Positions 1 through 7,008 of a stretch of 39,942 nt of DNA are shown here, piece by piece. The notes beneath the pieces are model-generated. The model did not search any database. It was not told the DNA's origin and was given only the letters and a program-made list of their open reading frames with translations. The stretch lies in NCBI GenBank assembly GCA_009377585.1, contig WHTS01000054.1, positions 1-39,942 on the forward strand, read 5' to 3'. Numbering within the stretch: position 1 is the first letter of the stretch; every line of letters begins with the position of its first letter. Position numbers and translations under genes: made by a program. This DNA comes from Betaproteobacteria bacterium. GTDB lineage: Bacteria > Pseudomonadota > Gammaproteobacteria > Burkholderiales > WYBJ01.

Positions 1-120
1 TTCGATCGCCTGGGTTGCATCGCGAGCCTCCAGCACTTCGATATCGGGATGAAGGTCGCGCAGCACTTGCTTGAGCGCTTCGAGAATCAGTGGATGATCA
101 TCCACGACCAGGATCTTCAT
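1..120 (-). CDS. Response regulator, receiver-domain N-terminus (partial)
   Basis: Only the first 40 codons are in the window; the gene runs off the left edge. The protein starts MKILVVDDHPLILEALKQVL. This is the first strand of a CheY-like receiver domain with the acidic pair at D7-D8 that helps bind Mg2+ at the phosphorylation site. The 'DDHPLI' spelling is typical of NarL/FixJ-type (LuxR C-terminal) regulators, but the DNA-binding half is not visible, so the subclass is inference. The ATG at 120 has a good ribosome binding site (GGGGAGG, about 5 nt upstream). A TATACT box on the minus strand (186-191) could be its -10 element, but no convincing -35 goes with it. Confidence 0.85.
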   Translation of the reverse strand, partial: MKILVVDDHPLILEALKQVLRDLHPDIEVLEARDATQAIE

Positions 121-435
121 TGCCGCCTCCCCTTCGCCAGAACGAACGCCCCATTTGTCGATGTCATTTCGCGCTCGTTGCGGCCAGTATAGCCCCGGGT
201 GGGCGAGAAGGAATACGACCTCGGTGCTAGGACAGCGGCATTGAAGGGCTCCCCTCTTCCTCCGGGGTGAGGCCGGGAATACCCGGACCACGGCGGCCCG
301 AGCTTACCGGGCGAGGGGCGGCGACATGAGCTTCCCGGGCGCCGCTGCCTAATACCGATGTCCTATTCGCAGTCGCACGGCGGCACGACACAATGCCTGC
401 CAATGCGCACCGCAGATTCGACCGGAAAGCACACC
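121..435. other. Intergenic region with one repeat copy
   Basis: No convincing gene is seen between the response regulator start and the small plus-strand ORF at 436. The stretch holds the leader of the response regulator and a GC-rich block (about 250-345). That block contains one full and one partial copy of a 27-bp unit also found, inverted, at 3440-3493. Open frames here have no ribosome binding site or recognisable sequence. Confidence 0.6.
299..340 (+). repeat. 27-bp repeat, one full and one partial unit
   Basis: The unit at 299-325 contains gagcttaccgggcgagggg and is followed at 326-340 by the start of a second unit (atgagcttcccgggcg). The same two units lie in tandem, inverted, at 3467-3493 and 3440-3466. 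The shared core is identical over about 19 bases. This is a dispersed, GC-rich, probably non-coding repeat. Confidence 0.75.
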
Positions 436-654
436 ATGAAGCCGGCTCAGAACGAAAACACATCGGCAACGCGCTCGCCCCGATGCCGACCCGCGCCAGG
501 GAAGGCGCTTCTGCTTTGCAGCGACCTGCTCGTCCTCTGCGACGAGGCCGGCCCGCAAGCATCGCGCCGCTGCGGATCGCTGGGCGATGCGGTCAGGAAC
601 GCCGAACGCAGCCGCCACCAGCGGGAATACAAAGCGCTTGCGCCGCCGCTCTGA
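436..654 (+). CDS. Small hypothetical protein, 72 aa
   Basis: The ATG at 436 is preceded by GGAAAG with a 6-nt spacer. The frame runs 72 codons to TGA at 652-654 and is followed 23 bp later by a strong intrinsic terminator (677-703) in the same direction. The terminator has no other plus-strand gene to serve. The product starts MKPAQNENTSATRSPRC, has four cysteines (residues about 17, 28, 35 and 47) and a hydrophobic stretch, KALLLCSDLLVLC, at about residues 23-35. It matches no family I know. The ORF could be spurious, with the terminator belonging to an unannotated small RNA. The support is the RBS plus terminator, not homology. Confidence 0.4.
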   Translation: MKPAQNENTSATRSPRCRPAPGKALLLCSDLLVLCDEAGPQASRRCGSLGDAVRNAERSRHQREYKALAPPL

Positions 655-676
655 TGCGCGCTCGAGACCCCTCCTT

Positions 677-703
677 GGGCGCGGGCGACCGCGCCCTTTT
701 TTT
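677..703 (+). terminator. Rho-independent terminator
   Basis: A perfect 8-bp stem (GGGCGCGG at 677-684, CCGCGCCC at 689-696) with a GCGA tetraloop is followed directly by seven T residues (697-703). It terminates plus-strand transcription, probably of the small ORF at 436-654. The minus-strand Rieske gene ends 22 bp away. Read in that direction the hairpin has no U-tract. Confidence 0.85.
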
Positions 704-725
704 GCGGGCCGTGTCGAGAGGGATT

Positions 726-1829
726 CTACAGGTGCTGCGCCAGCTCGCGCTGCAGGAACTCGTGGAAGTGCCGCATGCCGTCTTCCATCGGCGACTGGTA
801 CGGACCCACGTCGTTCAGCCCCTGGACGAACAGGGCGCGCCGACCCTCGGTCATACGATCACAGATGACTTCGTCTTCGGCCGCGGTTTCGAGATAGGCC
901 TTGCGCTCGGCCTCGACGAAGTCGCGATCGAACAATGCGATCTCTTCCGGAAAGTAGAACTCGACCACGTTGGTGCATGCTTCCGGACCGCGCGGCAGCA
1001 CGGTACTCACGACCAGCACGTACGGATACCACTCGATCATCACGTTCGGGTAGTACACCATCCAGATGGCGCCGATCGCGGGGGCTTCTCCGTTGCCTTG
1101 CTTGAGCACCTGCTCGTGCCATTGCCGGTAGACGGGCGTGCCGGGCCGTTGCAGCGCCCGGTTCACGCCTACGACCTGAACGCTGTACCAGTCGCCGAGG
1201 TCCCATTCGAGATGATTGCAGTCGACGAAGTTGCTCAGGCCGGGATGGAACGGTTCGACGTGGTAATCCTCCAGGTAGACCTCGATGAAGGTCTTCCAGT
1301 TGAATCGGTACTCGGTTGTTTCCACGCGGTCGAATACGAATCCATCGAAGCGTAGAAGCTCCTGGCAGCGCACGGGCGCAAGATCCTTTGCCGGATCGCG
1401 CGGGCCGCGAAACAACAGGCCGTTCCAGCACCCGGTGCGAACGCGCGCCAGATCCAGGCAGGGACGCAGAGGGAAATGCGGCGCTCCGAGCAGCCTTCCG
1501 TCCAGGCCGTACGTCCAGCGATGCAGCGGACACACCAGTGCGCGGGTGTTGCCCCGGCCTTTAAGGATGGTCGACTGGCGATGCCGGCACACGTTGCTGA
1601 GCAATTCGACGCCGTGCTCGTTGCGCACGAGCACGTGCGAATCGCCCGACCAGTCGAGGCTATGAAAGTCACCGCGCTCCGGCACCAGCAGCTCATGTCC
1701 GACATATCCCGGCCCCGCCGCAAACAGCAGGCGCTGTTCCAGCGCGGCGATGCGCTCGTCGAAGTACCAATGCAGCGGTAACTGCGCCTGGGACTGTTGC
1801 GAGGCCTGAACAGCGGCCAGATCGGACAT
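726..1829 (-). CDS. Rieske non-heme iron oxygenase, alpha-subunit type
   Basis: 367 aa. The Rieske [2Fe-2S] ligands are visible as C81-x-H83 and C100-x-x-H103 (VCRHR...CPLHRW). The mononuclear iron site is in the C-terminal half as EDYHVEPFH (H190, H195), with an acidic partner expected in the AEDEVICDR segment near residue 325. The family hydroxylates or demethylates aromatic or quaternary-amine substrates with an electron-transfer partner. No reductase gene lies nearby and the substrate is unknown. ATG 1829 is chosen because GGAGAGG sits about 10 nt upstream; a TTG three codons earlier would put the Shine-Dalgarno too close. It lies 51 bp after the TIGR04282 gene on the same strand and may be co-transcribed with it. 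Confidence 0.9.
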   Translation of the reverse strand: MSDLAAVQASQQSQAQLPLHWYFDERIAALEQRLLFAAGPGYVGHELLVPERGDFHSLDWSGDSHVLVRNEHGVELLSNVCRHRQSTILKGRGNTRALVCPLHRWTYGLDGRLLGAPHFPLRPCLDLARVRTGCWNGLLFRGPRDPAKDLAPVRCQELLRFDGFVFDRVETTEYRFNWKTFIEVYLEDYHVEPFHPGLSNFVDCNHLEWDLGDWYSVQVVGVNRALQRPGTPVYRQWHEQVLKQGNGEAPAIGAIWMVYYPNVMIEWYPYVLVVSTVLPRGPEACTNVVEFYFPEEIALFDRDFVEAERKAYLETAAEDEVICDRMTEGRRALFVQGLNDVGPYQSPMEDGMRHFHEFLQRELAQHL

Positions 1830-1880
1830 AAAGAACAATCCTCTCCAAGTGTAAAAAGCGCGTATTGTGCCAGTTGGCCC

Positions 1881-2540
1881 TTAACGCGCAAGCCGAAAAT
1901 GGGTTGGCAGGTCAGCGACCATATCGGGCAGGCAAGCGGCGAGGCGCACGACATCCTCTTCACGGTCGACGTCCCACAGCGGCGGTAGTAGGCGCCAGGA
2001 ACGGCCGTTTTCCCGCAAGCGCGCGAGGGTCTGCTCGAGCACCCGGGCGCTGCCCCAGTCGATATCCCGAAATACCTCGGGGCAAGGGCGCGCCAGCCCC
2101 AGCAGGACGTAGCCGCCGTCTTCCGACGGGATTACGACGGCATCGCTGCGCCGAAGTTCCGTCCGGGCCGCGTGCAGATCCTGTCTACTCAACAGCGGGC
2201 AGTCGGTGCCTATTACAAGCAGCCGAGCGTACGAGCGGAAGGTCCGATCGTGTGCGCCCAGCAGGCGCTGGCCGAGGTCTGCGCCGCTCTGCGTGCGCAG
2301 CGCCACGTCGTACGCTGCGCGGCAGGCAACGAAGAACGGGTGGCGCGCAGACGGCGTGCACCAGAGGAATACCGCGCCGACAGCGGCCGCGGTGGCGGTC
2401 TCGAGCACGCGTCGGGTCATTCGTTGCTGCAACAGCGCCGCGCCTTCGGCGCCGAGGCTCGGGATCAGACGCGACTTGGCGCCACCGGGAACAGGCGCGC
2501 GCGCAAAGATCAGCAGCGCGAGATCCGGGTCAACGGACAT
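1881..2540 (-). CDS. TIGR04282-family (DUF2064) glycosyltransferase-like protein
   Basis: 219 aa. The N-terminus (LLIFARAPVPGGAKSRL, residues 9-25), GTDCP (111-115) and EDGGY (140-144) are the signature of DUF2064/TIGR04282. This is a nucleotidyltransferase-fold family related to CofC/MobA and named for genomic association with the ArsS-type radical SAM protein. The family is assigned to arsenosugar biosynthesis by context; its reaction is not settled. The start ATG overlaps the end of the TIGR04283 gene by 11 bp, so the two are translated from one message. The ribosome binding site is weak, as often with overlapping genes. Confidence 0.88.
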   Translation of the reverse strand: MSVDPDLALLIFARAPVPGGAKSRLIPSLGAEGAALLQQRMTRRVLETATAAAVGAVFLWCTPSARHPFFVACRAAYDVALRTQSGADLGQRLLGAHDRTFRSYARLLVIGTDCPLLSRQDLHAARTELRRSDAVVIPSEDGGYVLLGLARPCPEVFRDIDWGSARVLEQTLARLRENGRSWRLLPPLWDVDREEDVVRLAACLPDMVADLPTHFRLAR

Positions 2541-3219
2541 CGCGATAGCGGGCGGCGAGCCGAGCCGGATCGGCGCCGAGGAAATAGGCCAGTCGCAGCC
2601 GCCACATGAGCAGGATCGTACGCACGACGCCGTGCCGCGCCCAGCGCCGGCCCGAGGTCAGCACCGTTTCGCGCAACCGGATCGGAGCCGCAATGCGCTT
2701 GGCATGGCGGCAGAATGCGATGTCCTCCATCAGCGCTTGCACGGGGAAGCGGCCGGCGCGCTCGAAGAGCGCCCGCGTGGCGAACAGGGCCTGATCTCCG
2801 GTGGCAATGCCGGTGAGACGCGAGCGCAAGTTCATCATCCGCGCCACCAGCGCAAGCACACGAGGGCCCCCGTCGATGCGCACGTCGAACCGTCCCCAGG
2901 CCCATGCGTGACCCGCCACGGCCGCTTCGATGGCGCGATCGAATGCGGGGGGCACGATCGAATCGGCGTGCAGGAAAAGCAGGATCTCGCCCCGGGCCGC
3001 GGCCGCGCCCGCATTGAGCTGCACGGCGCGCCCGCGCGGCGAATGCAACACGCGATCGGCCAGGGGCCGCGCGAACGCCACGGTCTCGTCGCTGCTGCCG
3101 CCGTCGACGACGAGCACTTCCGCACCCCGTGCCCGCGCCGGCGCAAGGGCTGCCAGCGTCGCCCCCAGATGCAGCGCCTCGTCGAGCGCGGGCACCACGA
3201 CCGACAACCGGCTGCTCAC
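2530..3219 (-). CDS. TIGR04283-family glycosyltransferase (GT2 fold)
   Basis: 229 aa from a GTG start. LSVVVPALDEA at residues 5-15, DGGSSDE at 39-45 and LFLHADS at 81-87 are family-2 glycosyltransferase motifs (nucleotide-sugar and metal binding). GIATGDQALF and MEDIAFCRHAKR are typical of TIGR04283, the second transferase accompanying ArsS. GTG 3219 gives the family's usual length and puts the beta-strand motif near the N-terminus. An ATG at 3285 in frame would add 22 unlike residues without an RBS. The GTG overlaps the stop of a 16-codon frame (3216-3266) that has a GGAGG site, suggesting coupled initiation. The sugar and acceptor are not known from sequence. Confidence 0.87.
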   Translation of the reverse strand: MSSRLSVVVPALDEALHLGATLAALAPARARGAEVLVVDGGSSDETVAFARPLADRVLHSPRGRAVQLNAGAAAARGEILLFLHADSIVPPAFDRAIEAAVAGHAWAWGRFDVRIDGGPRVLALVARMMNLRSRLTGIATGDQALFATRALFERAGRFPVQALMEDIAFCRHAKRIAAPIRLRETVLTSGRRWARHGVVRTILLMWRLRLAYFLGADPARLAARYRDVR

Positions 3220-3266
3220 GCCGGCCGCCTGGCCGTAGGCACGAGCCGGGCCGGATGGTGGCTCAT
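3216..3266 (-). CDS. Possible 16-aa leader peptide ahead of the glycosyltransferase gene
   Basis: A short frame (MSHHPARLVPTARRPA) has GGAGG about 7 nt before its ATG at 3266. It ends in TGA overlapping the GTG start of the TIGR04283 gene. That gene has only a weak site of its own, so the leader could deliver ribosomes by translational coupling. This is seen only as sequence arrangement; no homology supports it. Confidence 0.25.
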   Translation of the reverse strand: MSHHPARLVPTARRPA

Positions 3267-3596
3267 GCGGCCGCCTCCGGGCCATGATTGAGTCGCGAAC
3301 GCCAAGCCGTCGGCGGCCTGGCCGCAGTTCGCTTTGCGGTCGATCCCCGCAAGCGGGGCGCCTCATGAACGGTCGAGCAAGCTGAACCGCCGGAGCAGCG
3401 GCGCCTGGCGCCATTCGACTTGCGGTCGATCCCCACTTCGTGGGGCCCCTCGCCCGGGAGTCTCATGTCGCCCCCCTCGCCCGGTAAGCTCATACGGCCC
3501 GGTCCGAAGCGGACACCGGGCGTCGGCTGCTCCGCGGGGACGAGTCGGACGTGCGCCGGCTTGCGCATCGGGTGCGCCCGAATATGTTGTCCCATG
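3220..3596. other. 377-bp intergenic block within the arsenosugar-type cluster
   Basis: Between the VTT/FAD oxidoreductase gene (ends 3597) and the TIGR04283 gene there is no gene I can support. The block is almost filled by repeats: two copies of a hairpin module (3327-3365 and 3413-3446) and a tandem pair of 27-bp units (3440-3493). Open frames crossing it read repeated 'LPGEG' peptides and look like repeat translated by chance. A processing, attenuation or terminator role between the operon halves is possible. Confidence 0.6.
3327..3493 (-). repeat. Structured repeat array: two hairpin modules plus tandem 27-bp units
   Basis: Both hairpin modules contain tgcggtcgatcccc. In the first the stem is CCCCGC (3345-3350) with GCGGGG (3353-3358). 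In the second it is CCCCAC (3431-3436) with GTGGGG (3440-3445). The fifth pair changes from G-C to A-T on both sides, so the pairing is kept while the sequence drifts. Next to the second module lie two 27-bp units (3440-3466, 3467-3493) sharing cccgggcgagggg-type cores on the minus strand; the same units occur at 299-340. Confidence 0.75.
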
Positions 3597-5747
3597 TCAG
3601 GCACGCTTCCAGGCATGAAATCGTTCCACCAGCCGCAACAAGCGTTGCGGCGCATGCGCCTTCTTCCATTGGCCGGCGGCGTACTTGTTCGCTTCGGCAA
3701 ACGTCGGATAGACGTGAATGGTGCCCAGAATCCGGTTGAGCCCGATCCCGTGCTTCATGGCGAGCACGTACTCCGCGATCAGCTCACCGGCATGCTCCGC
3801 CACGATCGTGACCCCGAGGATGCGATCCTTGCCCGGCACGGTGATGACCTTGACGAAACCGATCGCGGCCTCGTCGGTGATCGCGCGGTCGAGCTCGTCG
3901 AGGCGATACAGCGTGACTTCGTGCGCGATGCCCTGCTCGATGGCTTCGATCTCGCTCGAGCCCGCGCGCGCAACCTCGGGATCGGTGAAGGTGCACCAGG
4001 GGATTGACCGCGTGTCGATGCGGAATCGGCGCAGGCTGCCGAACAGCGCATTCACGGTCGCGTACCAGGCGGTATGCGCCGCGGTGTGCGTGAACTGGTA
4101 GCCCCCGGTGACATCGCCGCAGGCGAAGATGGTAGGCACGCGGGTGCGGCCGTAGTCGTCGACTTCCACCGCGCCGGCTGGGGTGAGACCGATGCCCAGA
4201 GCTTCGAGACCGAGATTCCCGGTGTGCGGTTTACGTCCCAGTGCGCACAGCACACGGTCGAACTCGATCCGAATCTCGTCGTCGCCGTGCGCGCACACCA
4301 GGAAAGGGGTCTTGGCGTCGTCGACCAAGCGCTTCGCCGTATGGCTCGTCAGCACCCGTATTCCCTCCTGCGCGAAACGCTCGGCGATGAGGCTCGAGAC
4401 CTCGGCGTCTTCCTTGAACAGCAGTCGCGGCTGCATTTCGACCAGGGTCACTTCCGAGCCCAGGCGGGCGAAGCACTGCGCCAGCTCGCAGCCGATCGGA
4501 CCGCCTCCCAGCACCAGCAGGCGCCGCGGCAGCTCGTGCAGGTCCCACACGCTGTCCGAGGTGAGGCATTGCACCGGGTCGATACCCGCAAGCGGCGGAA
4601 TGAACGGACGGGCACCGGTCGCCACCACGATGGCACGCGTTGTGAGCGAACGCATGCCTTGCGCGGTGCGGATGTCGACCCGATAGGGCGTTGCGATCGT
4701 GGCGTCGCCTTCGATGCATTCGACCCCGAGCGCTGCATAGCGCTCGACCGAATCGTGCGGGGCTACTCTGGCGATCACGCGCCGCACTCGTGCCATCAAA
4801 TCGGCGAATTCAAACGTGATGGTTGCATTCGCCACGCCGAATTCCCGGCCGCGGCGGACATGCGAGAAAAGCCTGGCCGATCGGATCAGCGCCTTGGACG
4901 GAACGCAGCCGGTATTGAGGCAATCGCCACCCATGCGGTTGCGCTCGACCAAAGTCACCTTGGCCTTCACCGTCGCAGCGATGTATGCGCAGACGAGCCC
5001 GGCGGAGCCGGCGCCGATCACGACCAGATTGCGGTCGAATCGAGCCGGCTTCGGATAGCGGGCAAGGAGCCTTCGGCTTCTGAACGCATCGAGCGCGGCC
5101 CGGGCAAGAAAGGGAAATACGCCCAGCAGGGTGAGGGAGGCGATCAGCGGCAGCGAGAGAACGTCTCCAATGGTCTCGACGCGCGCGAGCTGGGTCCCGG
5201 CATTGATGTAGACCACCGTGCCCGCCAGCATGCCGAGCTGGCTCACCCAGTAGTAGGTCCATGGCCGGATCGGCGTCAACGGCATGGTCAGGTTGACGAC
5301 GAAGAACGGCACGGCCGGCACCAGGCGCAGCGCGAAAAGATAGAACGCCCCATCGCGCTCTACGCCCGCGTTGAGCGCGCGCAGCTTCGCGCCGAAGCGG
5401 CGCTGAACGATATCGCGCAGCAGATAGCGCACGACCAGGAAGGCCGCCAGGGCGCCGATGCTGGAGGCGAAGGAAACCAGCAGCGTGCCGACCGCGAGGC
5501 CGAAGACGGCGCCGGCCGCAAGGCTCAGGACTGCGCCACCGGGAATCGACAAGGTGGTGACGGTAACGTAGAAGAAGAAAAACGCCGCAGCCGTGCGGGC
5601 GGGATGAGCGCGATAGTAGTCCGTCACGGCCGCATGCTGCGACTTCAGGTATTCGAGGCTGAGAAAGCGGTCCAGCTCGAAAACGAAGAACGCGCTCGCC
5701 AGCGCGACGACCAGGACCACCAGGAATGCTCGTTTCACCGCCCGCAC
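3597..5747 (-). CDS. VTT-domain / FAD-dependent disulfide oxidoreductase fusion
   Basis: About 716 aa. Residues ~5-25 and ~50-220 form a membrane region of the VTT (TVP38/TMEM64/DedA-like) family with several hydrophobic helices. From ~240 to the end is a class I pyridine nucleotide-disulfide oxidoreductase. It shows the FAD motif GAGSAG at 245-250, redox-active cysteines C276 and C281 in GGDCLNTGCVPSK, an NAD(P)-binding GGGPIGCE motif and a second FAD motif, FACGDV. The C-terminal catalytic signature is HVYPTFAEANK, with Tyr where glutathione or mercuric reductases have His. It resembles MerA/dihydrolipoamide dehydrogenase without the MerA C-terminal cysteine pair. It lies just downstream of arsS. 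The GTG at 5747 is tentative: GTG 5738 or ATG 5855 are alternatives, the latter adding a non-family Cys/Arg-rich leader. Confidence 0.88.
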   Translation of the reverse strand: MRAVKRAFLVVLVVALASAFFVFELDRFLSLEYLKSQHAAVTDYYRAHPARTAAAFFFFYVTVTTLSIPGGAVLSLAAGAVFGLAVGTLLVSFASSIGALAAFLVVRYLLRDIVQRRFGAKLRALNAGVERDGAFYLFALRLVPAVPFFVVNLTMPLTPIRPWTYYWVSQLGMLAGTVVYINAGTQLARVETIGDVLSLPLIASLTLLGVFPFLARAALDAFRSRRLLARYPKPARFDRNLVVIGAGSAGLVCAYIAATVKAKVTLVERNRMGGDCLNTGCVPSKALIRSARLFSHVRRGREFGVANATITFEFADLMARVRRVIARVAPHDSVERYAALGVECIEGDATIATPYRVDIRTAQGMRSLTTRAIVVATGARPFIPPLAGIDPVQCLTSDSVWDLHELPRRLLVLGGGPIGCELAQCFARLGSEVTLVEMQPRLLFKEDAEVSSLIAERFAQEGIRVLTSHTAKRLVDDAKTPFLVCAHGDDEIRIEFDRVLCALGRKPHTGNLGLEALGIGLTPAGAVEVDDYGRTRVPTIFACGDVTGGYQFTHTAAHTAWYATVNALFGSLRRFRIDTRSIPWCTFTDPEVARAGSSEIEAIEQGIAHEVTLYRLDELDRAITDEAAIGFVKVITVPGKDRILGVTIVAEHAGELIAEYVLAMKHGIGLNRILGTIHVYPTFAEANKYAAGQWKKAHAPQRLLRLVERFHAWKRA

Positions 5748-5867
5748 ACGGTTTCCGCGCCGCCGCTGGCGCACGCAGCATACGAGCGACTCGCCGCGAG
5801 TCCCGTGTCCGGCGCAGGCGCGCTCCGGTGCACGGCACCAGCTGAGGCATCGCAACGCACGCGCGCT

Positions 5868-6833
5868 TCAGCCCTCTAGCGCCCCGCCGCAGCTCGACCC
5901 CTGGCCGGCGGTGCAGCCGAAGCAGTGGTCGAGCACGGCGATCGGATTACCCGTCAAGTCCGTATCGATCAGGTCGGCCAGGCGCACCCGCGCTTTCGAG
6001 CCACGGGCGAGCGGCACGCCGAGCATCTGATTGAAGTCGCAGTCGTAGACCCAGCCTTGCCAATCCACCGAGATAAGGCTGCGGCACATCACCGCCTCCA
6101 GGTTTTCCACGCGGAAACTGGATCGCAGCAAGCGCATGTACGGATCGAACTGGCGCTTGCTCACCAAAGTGCTGCCGAAGCGCTGGATCGGCATGTTGGC
6201 CAGGGTAAACAGGTGGGTGAACTCGATGCCGTAGCTATCGCGCAGCGCCTTGCGGTATGCGGCCTCGAGCTCGGCTTGCGCCGGGGGCAGCACGGGACCT
6301 TGCGGGTTGAAGACGAGATTCAGAATCAGCGGCCCGCCGCTGCGGCCATAGCCCAGGCCGTTGAGGTGGCGCAATGCCCGGATGCTCGCGGCGAACACCC
6401 CCGCACCGCGCTGGGCGTCGACGTTCTGCTCGAGGTAGCACGGCAGCGAAGCGGTGATCTCGACCTGCTGTGCGGCCAGGAATTGCGCAAGATCGTCCTG
6501 CCCGGGCTGCTCCATGATCGTGAGGTTGCAGCGGTCGATCACGCGCACGCCCAGGGTGCGCGCCGCGCGCACCAGGCGGCGAAAGCCGGGATGCAACTCC
6601 GGCGCTCCGCCGGTGACATCGAGCGTGGGCACCCGGGTCGCCTGGAGGAAGGCGAGGACGGCAGCGAGCGTCTGATCGCTCATCATCTCGGTCCGCGTCG
6701 GCCCGGCATTGACATGGCAATGCAGGCAGGCCTGGTTGCAGCGGTAGCCGAGATTCACCTGCAGCGTGTCCAGGCGCTTGCGAACGAGCGGGGGGAAGTC
6801 GCCCGTTGCAAGGCGTGCCAGGGTCGAATGCAT
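5868..6833 (-). CDS. arsS: Arsenosugar biosynthesis-type radical SAM protein ArsS
   Basis: 321 aa. The [4Fe-4S] radical-SAM motif is C32-x3-C36-x2-C39 (RCNQACLHCH) and the glycine-rich SAM-binding strand is VTGGAPEL. The C-terminal half is the DUF3641-type domain ending in HCFGCTAGQGSSCGGALEG, with C304, C307 and C315. This matches the radical SAM/Cys-rich family TIGR04167, whose characterised member ArsS joins a 5'-deoxyadenosyl group to dimethylarsenite made by ArsM. Some relatives are selenoproteins; this gene shows no in-frame TGA. ATG 6833 has GGAG about 9 nt upstream, and longer in-frame extensions have no family similarity. It is divergent from xseB and first in the minus-strand set. 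No arsM is in the window, so arsenic chemistry here is inference from the family. Confidence 0.88.
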   Translation of the reverse strand: MHSTLARLATGDFPPLVRKRLDTLQVNLGYRCNQACLHCHVNAGPTRTEMMSDQTLAAVLAFLQATRVPTLDVTGGAPELHPGFRRLVRAARTLGVRVIDRCNLTIMEQPGQDDLAQFLAAQQVEITASLPCYLEQNVDAQRGAGVFAASIRALRHLNGLGYGRSGGPLILNLVFNPQGPVLPPAQAELEAAYRKALRDSYGIEFTHLFTLANMPIQRFGSTLVSKRQFDPYMRLLRSSFRVENLEAVMCRSLISVDWQGWVYDCDFNQMLGVPLARGSKARVRLADLIDTDLTGNPIAVLDHCFGCTAGQGSSCGGALEG

Positions 6834-6953
6834 GGGCTCGATCTCCGGGGAGGCAGGTATCCTGTACTGGGGCCGGCTGCGGCACGACATCGGCTGGTCG
6901 GCGTGCGCGCGCGTGCAAACCATACCATAGTGCAAATCGCGCGTTCTTGCGGT

Positions 6954-6983
6954 TTGACCCCGGCGAACGGGATAGGTTATTTT
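6954..6983 (+). promoter_or_regulatory. Candidate sigma-70 promoter for xseB
   Basis: TTGACC (6954-6959) is followed after 18 bp by TATTTT (6978-6983), about 25 bp before the xseB ATG. The match is moderate. The same 175-bp gap must also hold the divergent arsS promoter. A GTGCAAA direct repeat (6913-6919, 6930-6936) lies between them. Confidence 0.35.
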
Positions 6984-7008
6984 TCCCGTTTGCCCTTCCC
7001 ACCCCCGC

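Noticed and set aside
393-1355. 320-codon plus-strand frame overlapping the Rieske gene
   Set aside because: It is antisense to a gene with clear Rieske and iron-site motifs. Its first part passes through the terminator at 677-703.
3263-3700. 145-codon minus-strand frame across the repeat block
   Set aside because: It reads the 27-bp repeat as LPGEG peptides and overlaps the end of the oxidoreductase gene. No start signal supports it.
4074-5879. 601-codon plus-strand frame over the VTT/FAD oxidoreductase gene
   Set aside because: Antisense shadow of a gene with full FAD, NAD(P) and redox motifs; no family resemblance.
5868-6833. Selenocysteine codon in arsS
   Set aside because: The frame has no internal TGA before the final stop, and the C-terminal motif is complete.
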